64,000 bases of DNA from Muricoccus pecuniae (GTDB lineage Bacteria; Pseudomonadota; Alphaproteobacteria; Acetobacterales; Acetobacteraceae): contig NZ_JACIJD010000021.1 of the NCBI RefSeq assembly GCF_014199205.1, forward strand, positions 1-64,000, given 5' to 3'. Below are positions 9,671-20,673 of this stretch, piece after piece (the stretch's first letter is position 1; every line of letters starts with the position of its first letter). Below the pieces are notes generated by a model that was not told where the DNA came from, made no database searches, and saw nothing but the letters and a program-made list of their open reading frames with translations. The position numbers were made by a program, and so were the translations under genes.

Positions 9671-12600
9671 GTGAGCAGCAGCCCCCTGTCCTCCGCCGTC
9701 CTCGAGCGCGGCACGCAGCCCTTCGGCGCCCTGGCCGGCCCGGTGCGGCCCCAGCCGCCCCTGCGCGCCGCGATCACCGCCGCCTACCGCCGACCGGAGA
9801 CGGAGTGCCTCTCGCCGCTGATCGAGGCCGCCACCCTGCCGCCGGGCATGGCCGCGGCCGCCGGGCGCACCGCCCGCGCCCTGGTGGAGGCGCTGCACGC
9901 CCAGCCCGCGCGCGGTGGGGTGGGGGGCCTCGTGCGCGAGTTCTCCCTCTCCAGCGGGGAGGGGGTGGCGCTGATGTGCCTCGCCGAGGCGCTGCTCCGC
10001 ATCCCCGATGCCGCCACCCGCGACGCGCTGATCCGGGACAAGATCGCGGGCGGCGACTGGCGCTCGCATGTCGGGCGCTCGCCCTCGCTCTTCGTCAACG
10101 CCGCCACCTGGGGGCTGGTCGTCACGGGCAAGCTGACGGCGACGGTGAACGAGACGGGGCTGGGCGCGGCGCTCACCCGCCTGATCGCGCGCGGGGGCGA
10201 GCCGCTGATCCGCCGCGGCGTGGGCATGGCCATGCGGCTGATGGGCGAGCAGTTCGTCACGGGCCAGACGATCGCGGAGGCGCTGGCCAACAGCCGCGCG
10301 ATGGAGGCGAAGGGCTTCCGCTACTCCTACGACATGCTCGGCGAGGTGGCGACGACGGCGGAGGACGCCGCGCGCTACCTCCGGGACTATGAGGGGGCGA
10401 TCCACGCCATCGGCCGCGCTTCGGCCGGGCGCGGGCTCCATGCCGGGCCGGGCATCTCCATCAAGCTCTCGGCGCTTCATCCCCGCTACAGCCGCGCGCA
10501 GCGGGAGCGGGTGATGGCGGAGCTGCTGCCGCGCGTCCTCGGCCTCGCCGAACTCGCGCGCCGCTACGACATCGGCATCAACATCGACGCCGAGGAGGCG
10601 GACCGGCTCGACCTCTCCCTCGACATCCTGGAGGCGCTCTGCCTCGCGCCCTCGCTCGCCGGGTGGAACGGCATCGGCTTTGTCGTGCAGGCCTACGGCA
10701 AGCGCGCGCCCTTCGTGCTCGACTGGATCATCGACCTTGCCCGGCGCAGCCGCCACCGGGTCATGCTGCGCCTGGTGAAGGGCGCCTACTGGGACAGCGA
10801 GATCAAGCGCGCGCAGGTGGACGGACAGTCGGACTTCCCGGTCTTCACGCGCAAGATCCACACGGACGTTTCCTACCTCGCCTGCGCGCGGAAGCTGCTG
10901 GGCGCGCCCGACGCGGTCTTCCCACAATTCGCCACGCACAACGCCCAGACGGTCGGCGCCATTCACGCCATGGCGGGGGAGGCGTTCGAGAGGGGCGACT
11001 ACGAGTTCCAGTGCCTGCACGGCATGGGCGAGCCGCTCTACGAGGCTGTCCGCGCGCGCATCGGCCGCCCCTGCCGCATCTACGCCCCCGTGGGCACGCA
11101 TGAGACGCTGCTCGCCTATCTCGTCCGCCGCCTGCTGGAGAACGGCGCCAACTCCTCCTTCGTGAACCGCATCGCCGATCCCGCCGTGCCGGTGGAGGAC
11201 CTCATCACCGATCCCGTGGAGGCCGCGCGCGCCGTCCATCCCGTCGGCGCACCGCATCCACGCATCGCCCCCCCGCGCGACCTGTTCGGGGAGGAGCGCC
11301 CGAACTCCGCCGGGCTGGACCTGAGCGACGAGGACACCCTCGCCTCGCTCTCCGCCACCCTCGCCGCGGGCGCCGGTGCGCCGCTGCGCGCGGGCGCGCC
11401 CCTGCGCGCGGGCGGGGAGGGGCCTGGCCGCGAGATCCGCAACCCCGCCGACCGGCGCGACCTCCTGGGTCATGCGGTGCACGCGACGCCCGAGGCGGTG
11501 CGCGAGGCCCTCTCCCGCGCGGAGGCCGCCGCGCCCGCCTGGGCCGCGACCCCGCCCGCCGGGCGCGCCGCCATCCTCGCCCGCGCCGCCGACCTCATGG
11601 AAGCGCGCATGGCCGAGCTGATCGGCATCATCGTGCGGGAGGCCGGGAAGTCGCTCCCCAACGCGGTTGGCGAGGTGCGGGAGGCCGTGGACTTCCTGCG
11701 CTACTACGGCGCGGCCGCGCGGGGCTTCGACAACGCCACGCATCGCCCGCTCGGTCCCGTGGCCTGCATCTCGCCCTGGAACTTCCCGCTGGCGATCTTC
11801 ACGGGGCAGGTGGCGGCGGCGCTGGCGGCGGGGAACGCGGTGCTGGCCAAGCCCGCGGAGGAGACGCCGCTGATCGCGGCCCGCGCCGTGGGGATCCTGC
11901 ACGAGGCCGGCCTGCCGGCCGACGCGCTCCAGCTCCTGCCCGGCGAGGGCGATGTCGGCGCCGCGCTGGTGGGCGACCCCCGCATCTGCGGCGTGGTCTT
12001 CACCGGCTCCACGGAGGTGGCGCGGCTGATCCAGCAAGGGCTCGCCGGGCGCCTGGGGCCGGATGAGCGGCCCGTGCCGCTGATCGCCGAGACGGGCGGG
12101 CAGAACGCGCTCGTCGTGGACAGCTCCGCCCTGGCCGAGCAGGTGGTGGCCGATGTCATCGCCTCGGCCTTCGACAGCGCGGGCCAGCGCTGCTCCGCCC
12201 TGCGCGTGCTGTGCGTGCAGGAGGATGTGGCGGAGCGCGTGCTGTCGCTGCTGGGCGGCGCGCTGGCAGAACTCCGCCTCGGCAATCCCGACCGGCTCTC
12301 CACCGACATCGGCCCCGTCATCACCGGGGAGGCGCGGGAGGGCATCCTGCGCCATATCGGGGCGATGCGCGCGAGGGGCCACGCGGTGCACTCCCCCCCG
12401 CTGCCCACGGAATGCGCCCACGGCACCTTCGTTGCCCCCACCATCATCGAGATCGGCGCCATCTCCGACATCGGGCGCGAGGTCTTCGGCCCCGTGCTGC
12501 ACGTGCTGCGCTATGGTCGGGACGGGCTGGACGCCTTGGTGGATGAGATCAACGCCACCGGCTACGGCCTGACCTTCGGCGTCCATTCCCGCATCGACGA

Positions 12601-13333
12601 AACGATCCGCCGCGTCACGGCGCGGGCGGGGGCCGGCAACATCTACGTCAACCGCAACCTCATCGGCGCGGTGGTGGGGGTGCAGCCCTTCGGCGGGCAC
12701 GGGCTCTCCGGCACCGGGCCGAAGGCGGGTGGGCCGCTCTATCTCCGCCGGCTTCTCGCGGCCTGCCCGATGGGGACGGGATTCGCGGAGGCGGGGATGC
12801 CCGCCGGGCCGGAGCCGGCCGCGCTGCGCGCCCTGTGCGACCTGGCCGGGGCCCGCCATCCCGATCTGGCCGAGGCGCTGGCCCGGATGGCCGCGCTCAC
12901 CCCTGCCGGGGCGGAGATCACCCTTCCCGGGCCGGTGGGGGAGGACAACCGCTACGGCCTGGCCCCGCGCGGCACGCTGCTCCTCATGCCCTCCACGGAG
13001 CGGGGCCTCCTCCTGCAACTCGGCGCCGCGCTGGCGACGGGGAACAGGATCCGCCTGCACGCGCCCGAGGCGCTGCTGGCGGCGCTGCCCGGGGCGCTGC
13101 GGCCTCTCGTCTCCGTCGTGCCGCATCCGGACGCCGCGGGCTGTGCCGCCGTGCTCTTCGAGGGCGAGGCGGAGGCGCTGCTCACCCTCAACGGGGCGCT
13201 CGCCGCGCAGGAGGGACCGATCGTGCCGGTGCTCGTCGCGCCCTATGCCCTGGAGATGCTGGTGCTGGAGCGCTCCGTCAGCACCAACACCGCCGCCGCC
13301 GGGGGTAATGCGAGCCTGATGGCGATTGGCTGA
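9671..13333 (+). CDS. putA: Bifunctional proline dehydrogenase / P5C dehydrogenase
   Basis: A 1220-residue enzyme oxidising proline to glutamate in two steps: FAD-dependent proline dehydrogenase (first half) and NAD-dependent glutamate-semialdehyde dehydrogenase (second half). The barrel shows VQAYGKRAPFVLDW and LRLVKGAYWDSEIKRAQ. The aldehyde dehydrogenase shows catalytic Glu807 in AETGGQN and Cys841 in SAGQRCSALR. The residues after about 1030 form the extra C-terminal domain of long PutAs. The ribbon-helix-helix DNA-binding domain of E. coli PutA is missing, so regulation likely falls to the divergent Lrp protein. The GTG start is chosen for its Shine-Dalgarno. An 18-bp duplication lies in the inter-domain linker. 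Confidence 0.96.
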   Translation: MSSSPLSSAVLERGTQPFGALAGPVRPQPPLRAAITAAYRRPETECLSPLIEAATLPPGMAAAAGRTARALVEALHAQPARGGVGGLVREFSLSSGEGVALMCLAEALLRIPDAATRDALIRDKIAGGDWRSHVGRSPSLFVNAATWGLVVTGKLTATVNETGLGAALTRLIARGGEPLIRRGVGMAMRLMGEQFVTGQTIAEALANSRAMEAKGFRYSYDMLGEVATTAEDAARYLRDYEGAIHAIGRASAGRGLHAGPGISIKLSALHPRYSRAQRERVMAELLPRVLGLAELARRYDIGINIDAEEADRLDLSLDILEALCLAPSLAGWNGIGFVVQAYGKRAPFVLDWIIDLARRSRHRVMLRLVKGAYWDSEIKRAQVDGQSDFPVFTRKIHTDVSYLACARKLLGAPDAVFPQFATHNAQTVGAIHAMAGEAFERGDYEFQCLHGMGEPLYEAVRARIGRPCRIYAPVGTHETLLAYLVRRLLENGANSSFVNRIADPAVPVEDLITDPVEAARAVHPVGAPHPRIAPPRDLFGEERPNSAGLDLSDEDTLASLSATLAAGAGAPLRAGAPLRAGGEGPGREIRNPADRRDLLGHAVHATPEAVREALSRAEAAAPAWAATPPAGRAAILARAADLMEARMAELIGIIVREAGKSLPNAVGEVREAVDFLRYYGAAARGFDNATHRPLGPVACISPWNFPLAIFTGQVAAALAAGNAVLAKPAEETPLIAARAVGILHEAGLPADALQLLPGEGDVGAALVGDPRICGVVFTGSTEVARLIQQGLAGRLGPDERPVPLIAETGGQNALVVDSSALAEQVVADVIASAFDSAGQRCSALRVLCVQEDVAERVLSLLGGALAELRLGNPDRLSTDIGPVITGEAREGILRHIGAMRARGHAVHSPPLPTECAHGTFVAPTIIEIGAISDIGREVFGPVLHVLRYGRDGLDALVDEINATGYGLTFGVHSRIDETIRRVTARAGAGNIYVNRNLIGAVVGVQPFGGHGLSGTGPKAGGPLYLRRLLAACPMGTGFAEAGMPAGPEPAALRALCDLAGARHPDLAEALARMAALTPAGAEITLPGPVGEDNRYGLAPRGTLLLMPSTERGLLLQLGAALATGNRIRLHAPEALLAALPGALRPLVSVVPHPDAAGCAAVLFEGEAEALLTLNGALAAQEGPIVPVLVAPYALEMLVLERSVSTNTAAAGGNASLMAIG
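11378..11413 (+). repeat. 18-bp in-frame tandem duplication in the PutA linker
   Basis: Two adjacent 18-base units (11378-11395 and 11396-11413) differing at one base encode the repeated peptide APLRAG between the two catalytic halves of PutA. The surrounding residues are Gly/Ala-rich, consistent with a flexible linker that tolerates length change. Confidence 0.85.
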
Positions 13334-14572
13334 TCAGGCATAGGTCTGCGGCCGCCGCCGGGCGGCCAGGGCCTCCAGCACCGCCAGCTGGCGCGGCAGG
13401 CAGACGCGGCGGAGGTCGTAGCGCTCCTCCACCGTGCGGCGCGCGGCCGCGCGCAGCGGGGCGAAGCGGGCGGGGTCGGACAAGGCCTCGACCAGCCGCC
13501 GGGCGAGGGCGTCGTGGTCGAAGAGGTCCGTCAGCAGCCCGTTCCTGCCGTCCTCCACCACCTCCCGCACCGGCGGCGTGTCCGAGCCGATGAGGAGGAC
13601 GCCGCAGGCCATCGCCTCCAGCACGCTCCAGGAGAGGACGAAGGGCACGGTGAGGTAGACATGCGCGGCCGAGACCCGGAACAGCGCGTGCAGCGCCGGA
13701 TGCGGGATGCGGCCGAGGAAGTGCACCCGCGCGGGGTCGAGCGGCCCGACCTCGGCCAGCATCGCCTCCCGCCAGTTCGCCGCACCCTCGGGCGCGCGGC
13801 CGTAGCTCGCCTCGTCCCCGCCGACGATCACCACCCGCGCCGCAGGGCGGGCGGCCAGCAGGGCGGGGAGGGCGCGCATGAAGGTGGGGAAGCCCCGATA
13901 GGGCTCCAGACCCCGCGCGACATAGGTCACCACCTCGTCCCCGGGGCGCAGCACGGTGCCGTCGGGCAGGTCGAAGCGCGCCTCGGGATCGGGGCGGCAG
14001 ACCGCGGTGTCGATGCCCTCGTGGACGAGGCTGATCCGCTCCTGGAACCAGCCGGGGAAGCGCGCGCGCTGCCAGCGCGTGGGCGCCATGCCCCAGTCCG
14101 AGGCCCCGATGGCGGAGGCGAGCGGCATGTTCATCGCGCGCACGCGCACGGCGTCCTGCACGGTGGAGGGCTTGCCGGGCTCGTAGCCGACATCGGCGCC
14201 CGTCGCGCTGTAGAAGAACTCGGCGTAGAGCAGCAGCGCCGCCTCGGGGAAGATGTCCTTGAGGAAGAGCGTGTCGCCCCAGCCGATATGGCTGAAGGTC
14301 ACGTCCGGCACGAAGCCGCCCCGGCGCAGCTCCAGCGCGTGCCGCGCCACCAGCTCCGCCCGCGCGACGGCCGCCGCCGCCGGGCGCGCGCGGGGCGGCA
14401 CGGCCTCGGCTGGGGGAGGGGGCGGGTCGTAAACCCGCAGAGTCACGCCCTCCGGCACCGGGAACTGCCGGGCCCCGATGCCGACGACCTTGTTCCCCGG
14501 CCGCGCGGCGAGGGCGGGCAGGAGATGCGCGTACTGCCCGGGGAAGTTCGGGTGGACCAGCAACACCTTCAT
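13334..14572 (-). CDS. Glycosyltransferase family 4
   Basis: A 412-residue GT-B glycosyltransferase. It begins MKVLLVHPNFPGQYAHLLPALA and includes PDVTFSHIGWGDTLFLKDIFP in the acceptor domain. The C-terminal donor domain has VTYVARGLEPYRGFPTFMRALP, VVIVGGDEASYG, VHFLGRIPHPALHALF and the catalytic-loop form SWSVLEAMACGVLLIGSDTPPVREVV with its Glu. Its stop abuts the putA stop on the other strand with no gap. It lies downstream of the GH15/SDR pair on the same strand, with 130 bp between, so it may be a separate unit. The sugar and acceptor are unknown. Confidence 0.9.
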   Translation of the reverse strand: MKVLLVHPNFPGQYAHLLPALAARPGNKVVGIGARQFPVPEGVTLRVYDPPPPPAEAVPPRARPAAAAVARAELVARHALELRRGGFVPDVTFSHIGWGDTLFLKDIFPEAALLLYAEFFYSATGADVGYEPGKPSTVQDAVRVRAMNMPLASAIGASDWGMAPTRWQRARFPGWFQERISLVHEGIDTAVCRPDPEARFDLPDGTVLRPGDEVVTYVARGLEPYRGFPTFMRALPALLAARPAARVVIVGGDEASYGRAPEGAANWREAMLAEVGPLDPARVHFLGRIPHPALHALFRVSAAHVYLTVPFVLSWSVLEAMACGVLLIGSDTPPVREVVEDGRNGLLTDLFDHDALARRLVEALSDPARFAPLRAAARRTVEERYDLRRVCLPRQLAVLEALAARRRPQTYA

Positions 14573-14702
14573 CGGGGGAGACGAACCTTCCGGGGAGGCC
14601 TGGCGGCGCCGGGAGCGGGCCGGGGGCGGGGAATCATTGCCCCTCCGATCCTAGCACGCCTCCCCCGGCCGGCCACGCCCCCCTCCCCACGGGGCCGGCC
14701 CG

Positions 14703-16531
<1,829 letters not shown>

Positions 16532-16535
<4 letters not shown>

Positions 16536-17353
16536 CCGTTCCCGACGAAGCCGGGATAGAGGCTCATCCCGCCATCGACGAAGAGGGTGGTGCCGGTGAC
16601 GTAGTCGGCCTCGTCCGAGGAGAGCCAGGCCACGGCGCGCGCCACGTCCTCCGGCTCCCCGATGCGGCCGTAGGGGATGAGGCGCAGCAGGCGCTCCAGC
16701 GCCTCCTCCGTCTCCCAGGCGTCGCGGTTGATGGGGGTGCGGATGGCGCCGGGGGCGACGGCGTTCACCCGGATGCGGTCGGGCGCCACCTCCTGGGCGA
16801 GGGTCTGCATCATCATGTGGATGCCGCCCTTGGAGGCGGCGTAGTTCACATGCCCCGCCCAGGGGATGACCTCGTGGACGGAGGACATGCAGACGATCGT
16901 CCCCCGCGCGCCGGCGGGCCGCCCGGGGCCGCGGCGAAAGGCGCGGATCGCCTCCCGGCAGCAGAGGAACTGGCCGGTGAGGTTCACCCCGATCACCGCC
17001 TCCCAGTCCTTCAGCGACATCTCCGCCACCGCGGCATCCTTCTGGATGCCGGAATTGGCGACGAGCAGGTCGATCCCGCCCAGCGCCGAGACGGTGCCCT
17101 CCACCAGCCCGACCGCGCCCTCCTCGGAGGAAACATCCCCGCCCAGGGCCACGGCCTGCCCGCCGGCATCCCGGATCTCCCGGGCCAGCGCCTCGGCCGG
17201 CTCCGCCTTCGAGTGGTAGTTCACCGCGACCGCCGCCCCCGCCCGGGCCAGCTCCCGCGCGACGGCGAGCCCGATGCCGGATGAGGCGCCGGTGACGAGG
17301 GCGCGCCGGCCCTCAAGGAGCAGGCGGGCGGGGCGGTCGGGGGCTGCGGTCAT
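16532..17353 (-). CDS. SDR oxidoreductase, glucose 1-dehydrogenase-like
   Basis: A 273-residue short-chain dehydrogenase with cofactor motif VTGASSGIGLAVARELA, the NSG-containing strand VANSGIQ, catalytic Ser in CMSSVHE, and YAASK with Tyr and Lys. The C-terminus reads VDGGMSLYPGF, the form seen in bacterial glucose 1-dehydrogenases. The position after the first strand reads NYHSK, more compatible with NADP(H) than with strict NAD. It is the first gene of a two-gene unit and overlaps the GH15 start by ATGA. Substrate assignment is an inference from the family form and from the partner gene. Confidence 0.88.
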
Positions 17354-17726
17354 CGGAGTTCCATGGGGCGGGGAAGGGCAGGGCCCGAGCCGTCCAACGC
17401 CCGCCGCGGGCCGGGGTTCGATGCCGTGGCTGCGGGGGCGTGTTCCGGTTCGTCTCCGAGTCGAGGCCCGAACGCCTGTCGAACGCGGCGGGCCGGGGTG
17501 ACAGGAGAATCAAAGGCCTTCCCCGAGTCGCGCGAACGAATCGGTGACGGACGTTCTGGTGGGGGAAACCACAATCCCTGGTGGCCCCACCCCTCCTCGC
17601 ACCACAAGAGGGTTCGCGTGGTGTTCCCGGCAGCGACTCGGCCGCCCCCGCCCCGATCCCTGCTCGGGCCTGCCCCGCGGCCGTTTCGCCTTTCCCGCCG
17701 CGCCGCCCCGCGCTATCCGCCGGGCC
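17354..17726. promoter_or_regulatory. Divergent intergenic region before purH
   Basis: A 373-bp gap between the divergent SDR and purH genes. It must hold both promoters. I looked for a ZTP-type riboswitch before purH and saw no convincing conserved core. Open frames that cross it have no family resemblance. Confidence 0.35.
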
Positions 17727-19301
17727 ATGGCCACCCTCCCCATCCGCCGCGCCCTCCTCTCCGTCTCCGACAAGACGGGGCTGGTGGAGTTCGCCCGCGC
17801 CCTCGCCGCCCAGGGGGCGGAGATCCTCTCCACCGGCGGCACGGCCAAGGCCCTGCGCGAGGCGGGCATCCCCGTGGTGGAGCTCTCCGACCACACGGGC
17901 TTCCCCGAGATCCTGGACGGGCGGGTGAAGACCCTCGTCCCCGGCGTCCATGGCGGCCTGCTCTTCCGCCGGGACCTGCCGGAGCACGTGGCGCAGGTGG
18001 AGAAGCACGGGATCGCGCCGATCGACCTCGTCCTCGTCAACCTCTACCCCTTCGAGGCCACCGTCGCACGCGGGGCTTCCTATGAGGACTGCGTCGAGAA
18101 CATCGATATCGGCGGCCCCGCCATGATCCGCAGCGCGGCCAAGAACCACGCCCATGTCGCCGTGCTGACCGAGCCGGAGCAGCTGATCGAGGTGGCGCGG
18201 GAGATCGCCGAGACGGGCGGCACCTCGCTCTCTACCCGCAAGCGGCTCGCCGCCGCCGCCTATGCCCGCACCGCGGCCTATGACGCCGCCATCTCCCGCT
18301 GGTTCGCGGGGGAGCTGGAGCAGGACTTCCCGCCCCGCCTCTCCATCCCCGGCATGCTGAAGCAGACGCTGCGCTACGGCGAGAACCCGCATCAGAGCGC
18401 GGCCTTCTACCTCGACGGCACGCGCCGCCCCGGCATCGCCACCGCCGACCAGGTGCAGGGCAAGGAGCTGTCCTACAACAACCTCAACGACACCGACGCC
18501 GCCTTCGAGGCGGTGGCGGAGTTCGAGGAGCCGGCGATCGTCATCGTCAAGCACGCCAATCCCTGCGGCGTGGCGATGGCGGCGGACCTCAACGCCGCCT
18601 GGGATGCGGCGCTGCGCTGCGACCCCGTCTCGGCCTTCGGCGGCATCATGGCCGCCAACCGCCCGCTGGACGCGGAGGCCGCCGAGCGTATCACCTCCAT
18701 CTTCACCGAGGTGGTGATCGCGCCCGACGCGGACGACGCCGCGCGCGCGATCTTTGCCCGCAAGAAGAACCTCCGCCTGCTGCTGACGCGCGGCCTGCCC
18801 GACCCCGCGGCGCCGGGCCTGACCTTCCGCAGCGTCGGCGGCGGCTTCCTCGCCCAGTCGCGCGACGCCGGCCGCGTGGCGGTGGCCGACCTCCGCGTGG
18901 TGACGAAGCGCCAGCCGACACCGCAGGAGATGAACGACCTCATCTTCGCCTTCCGCGTCTGCAAGCACGTGAAGTCGAACGCCATCGTCTATGCCAGGGG
19001 CGGCGCGACCGTGGGCATCGGCGCGGGGCAGATGAGCCGGGTGGATTCCGCCCGCATCGCCGCCTGGAAGAGCGCCGAGGCCGCGAAGGCTGCGGGACTC
19101 GACACGCCGCTCGCCCAGGGCTCCGTCGTGGCCTCCGACGCCTTCTTCCCCTTCGCCGACGGCCTCCAGGCCGCGGCGGCGGCCGGGGCGACGGCGGTGA
19201 TCCAGCCCGGCGGCTCCATGCGCGACAACGAGGTGATCGCGGCGGCCGACGAGGCCGGGCTCGCCATGGTGATGACGGGGATGCGGCACTTCCGGCACTG
19301 A
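17727..19301 (+). CDS. purH: Bifunctional AICAR formyltransferase / IMP cyclohydrolase
   Basis: A 524-residue enzyme for the last two steps of de novo IMP synthesis, matching the usual PurH length. The N-terminal IMP cyclohydrolase domain has [18 protein letters not shown], the ILSTGGTAK loop and the [11 protein letters not shown] motif. The C-terminal transformylase has [29 protein letters not shown] and the catalytic [11 protein letters not shown] stretch. The ending [19 protein letters not shown] and MTGMRHFRH is standard. I chose the ATG at 17727. The frame stays open upstream, but the extra residues are non-family. It is followed by an aminotransferase 51 bp downstream. Confidence 0.97.
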   Translation: MATLPIRRALLSVSDKTGLVEFARALAAQGAEILSTGGTAKALREAGIPVVELSDHTGFPEILDGRVKTLVPGVHGGLLFRRDLPEHVAQVEKHGIAPIDLVLVNLYPFEATVARGASYEDCVENIDIGGPAMIRSAAKNHAHVAVLTEPEQLIEVAREIAETGGTSLSTRKRLAAAAYARTAAYDAAISRWFAGELEQDFPPRLSIPGMLKQTLRYGENPHQSAAFYLDGTRRPGIATADQVQGKELSYNNLNDTDAAFEAVAEFEEPAIVIVKHANPCGVAMAADLNAAWDAALRCDPVSAFGGIMAANRPLDAEAAERITSIFTEVVIAPDADDAARAIFARKKNLRLLLTRGLPDPAAPGLTFRSVGGGFLAQSRDAGRVAVADLRVVTKRQPTPQEMNDLIFAFRVCKHVKSNAIVYARGGATVGIGAGQMSRVDSARIAAWKSAEAAKAAGLDTPLAQGSVVASDAFFPFADGLQAAAAAGATAVIQPGGSMRDNEVIAAADEAGLAMVMTGMRHFRH

Positions 19302-19352
19302 AGGGGGGCATCCCCCCTTCCCCAACTCTCGGCGGGGCGGCAGAACCGGGGG

Positions 19353-20546
19353 ATGAGCGCCGCCCCGAGCCTTGCCCCCGACCTCGCCGACAGCCTGCCC
19401 AGCCATATCCGGGGGGTGGGCACCAGCCAGATCGGCCTCGTCGCCGACCGGGGGCGCGACGACCCGGAGGTGGTGAAGCTCTGGATCGGGGAGGGCGACC
19501 TGCCCACCCCCGACTTCATCACCGAGGCCGCGCACCGCGCCATGCTGGCGGGCGAAACCCGCTACACCTATTCCCGCGGCCTTCCCCGGCTGCATCAGGC
19601 GCTGGCCGACTACCACCGCCGCCACTGGGGCGTGGAGGTGGCGCCGGACCGATTCGCCATCACCGCCGGCGGCATGAACGCCATCATGCAGGCCTGCCAG
19701 GCGCTGATGGAGCCGGGCGACGAGATCATCATCCCCACCCCGAACTGGCCGAACCTCGCCGAGGCCGCGCGGGTGAACGGCGCCGTGCCCGTCACCGTCC
19801 CCTATCGCAGCACGGGCGACGGCCGCTTCACCCTGCCGCTGGAGGATATCGAGGCGGCGATCACGCCGCGCAGCCGGGTCGTTGTGGTGAACTCGCCCTC
19901 CAACCCCACGGGCTGGGTGATGCCGATGGCCGAGATGCGGGCGCTGCTCGACCTCGCCCGCCGGCGGGACCTCTGGATCATCTCCGACGAGGTCTACGCC
20001 CACTTCACCTACGGCAACGCGATCGCCCCCTCCTTCCTCCAGCTCTGCACGCCGACCGACCGGCTGATCGTCACCAACACCTTCTCCAAGAACTGGGCGA
20101 TGACGGGGTGGCGCGCGGGCTGGATGGTCTATCCCGCGGGGCTGGCGGACACCTTCTCCAAGCTCGGCCAGTACAACACGACCTCCATCCCCACCTTCAT
20201 CCAGCACGCCGCCGTCGCGGCGCTGGAGGAGGGGGACGGCTTCATCCGCACCATGGTCGGCCGCTGCGCCGAGAGCCGCGCCATCATGGTGGACGGCCTC
20301 TCGCGCCTGCGCGGCGTCACGGTCTTCCCGCCCGAGGGCGCCTTCTACATCATGGCCCGGGTGGAGACGGGGGAGACGAGCCTCGACCTCGCCTTCCGCC
20401 TGCTGCGGGAGGCGAAGGTGGGCGTCGCCCCCGGCACCGCCTTCGGGCCGGAGGGCGAGGGCTTCATCCGCATCTGCTTCGCCGTCAGCCCCGCCCTCGC
20501 GCGGGAGGCGGTGGCGCGGCTCACCCGCGTGCTGGGCGAGAAGTAG
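19353..20546 (+). CDS. PLP-dependent class I/II aminotransferase
   Basis: A 397-residue fold-type I aminotransferase of the aspartate/aromatic type. The PLP lysine is in [16 protein letters not shown]. Other family parts are [18 protein letters not shown], the glycine-rich [28 protein letters not shown] (Asn near the PLP ring), [10 protein letters not shown] (Asp and Tyr to the pyridine) and the C-terminal FIRICFAVS with its substrate carboxylate Arg. The substrate is not determinable. The start is an ATG with a purine-rich leader. It follows purH on the same strand and converges on hldE. Confidence 0.9.
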   Translation: MSAAPSLAPDLADSLPSHIRGVGTSQIGLVADRGRDDPEVVKLWIGEGDLPTPDFITEAAHRAMLAGETRYTYSRGLPRLHQALADYHRRHWGVEVAPDRFAITAGGMNAIMQACQALMEPGDEIIIPTPNWPNLAEAARVNGAVPVTVPYRSTGDGRFTLPLEDIEAAITPRSRVVVVNSPSNPTGWVMPMAEMRALLDLARRRDLWIISDEVYAHFTYGNAIAPSFLQLCTPTDRLIVTNTFSKNWAMTGWRAGWMVYPAGLADTFSKLGQYNTTSIPTFIQHAAVAALEEGDGFIRTMVGRCAESRAIMVDGLSRLRGVTVFPPEGAFYIMARVETGETSLDLAFRLLREAKVGVAPGTAFGPEGEGFIRICFAVSPALAREAVARLTRVLGEK

Positions 20547-20550
20547 CGCG

Positions 20551-20673
20551 CCCGGCGCCGGGCCGGCGGCCTGGAGCGGCCTCCGTTCGCCATGGCTCAC
20601 GGCAACCGCTCCAGCCTCTTGCTCTGTCGCATTTCCCGAGCCGCCGGATGCTTCCACCCGGCTTGAGAATGCT
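20551..20673. repeat. Nested inverted repeats between convergent genes (possible intergenic repeat element)
   Basis: Two structures lie side by side in this convergent gap. The first is a 9-bp inverted repeat at 20571-20579 and 20606-20614. The second is nested: GCATT at 20629-20633 with AATGC at 20668-20672, enclosing GCCGG at 20643-20647 with CCGGC at 20658-20662. The gap ends in the hldE stop with a GCTCTAG. The layout resembles the short palindromic intergenic elements of alphaproteobacteria, and it could also act as a two-way terminator. I see only this one copy here. Confidence 0.4.

Noticed and set aside
9077-13126. A 1349-residue open frame on the minus strand across putA
   Set aside because: Only its last 154 residues (the Lrp-type regulator) are real. 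The rest is antisense to putA, Arg/Gly/Ala-rich and without family features. Long antisense frames are expected in DNA this GC-rich.
17354-17726. A possible ZTP riboswitch before purH
   Set aside because: No conserved core sequence could be lined up; the region is explained as ordinary divergent promoter space.
17313-20657. A 1114-residue minus-strand open frame across purH and the aminotransferase
   Set aside because: Antisense to two well-recognised genes; composition typical of shadow frames.
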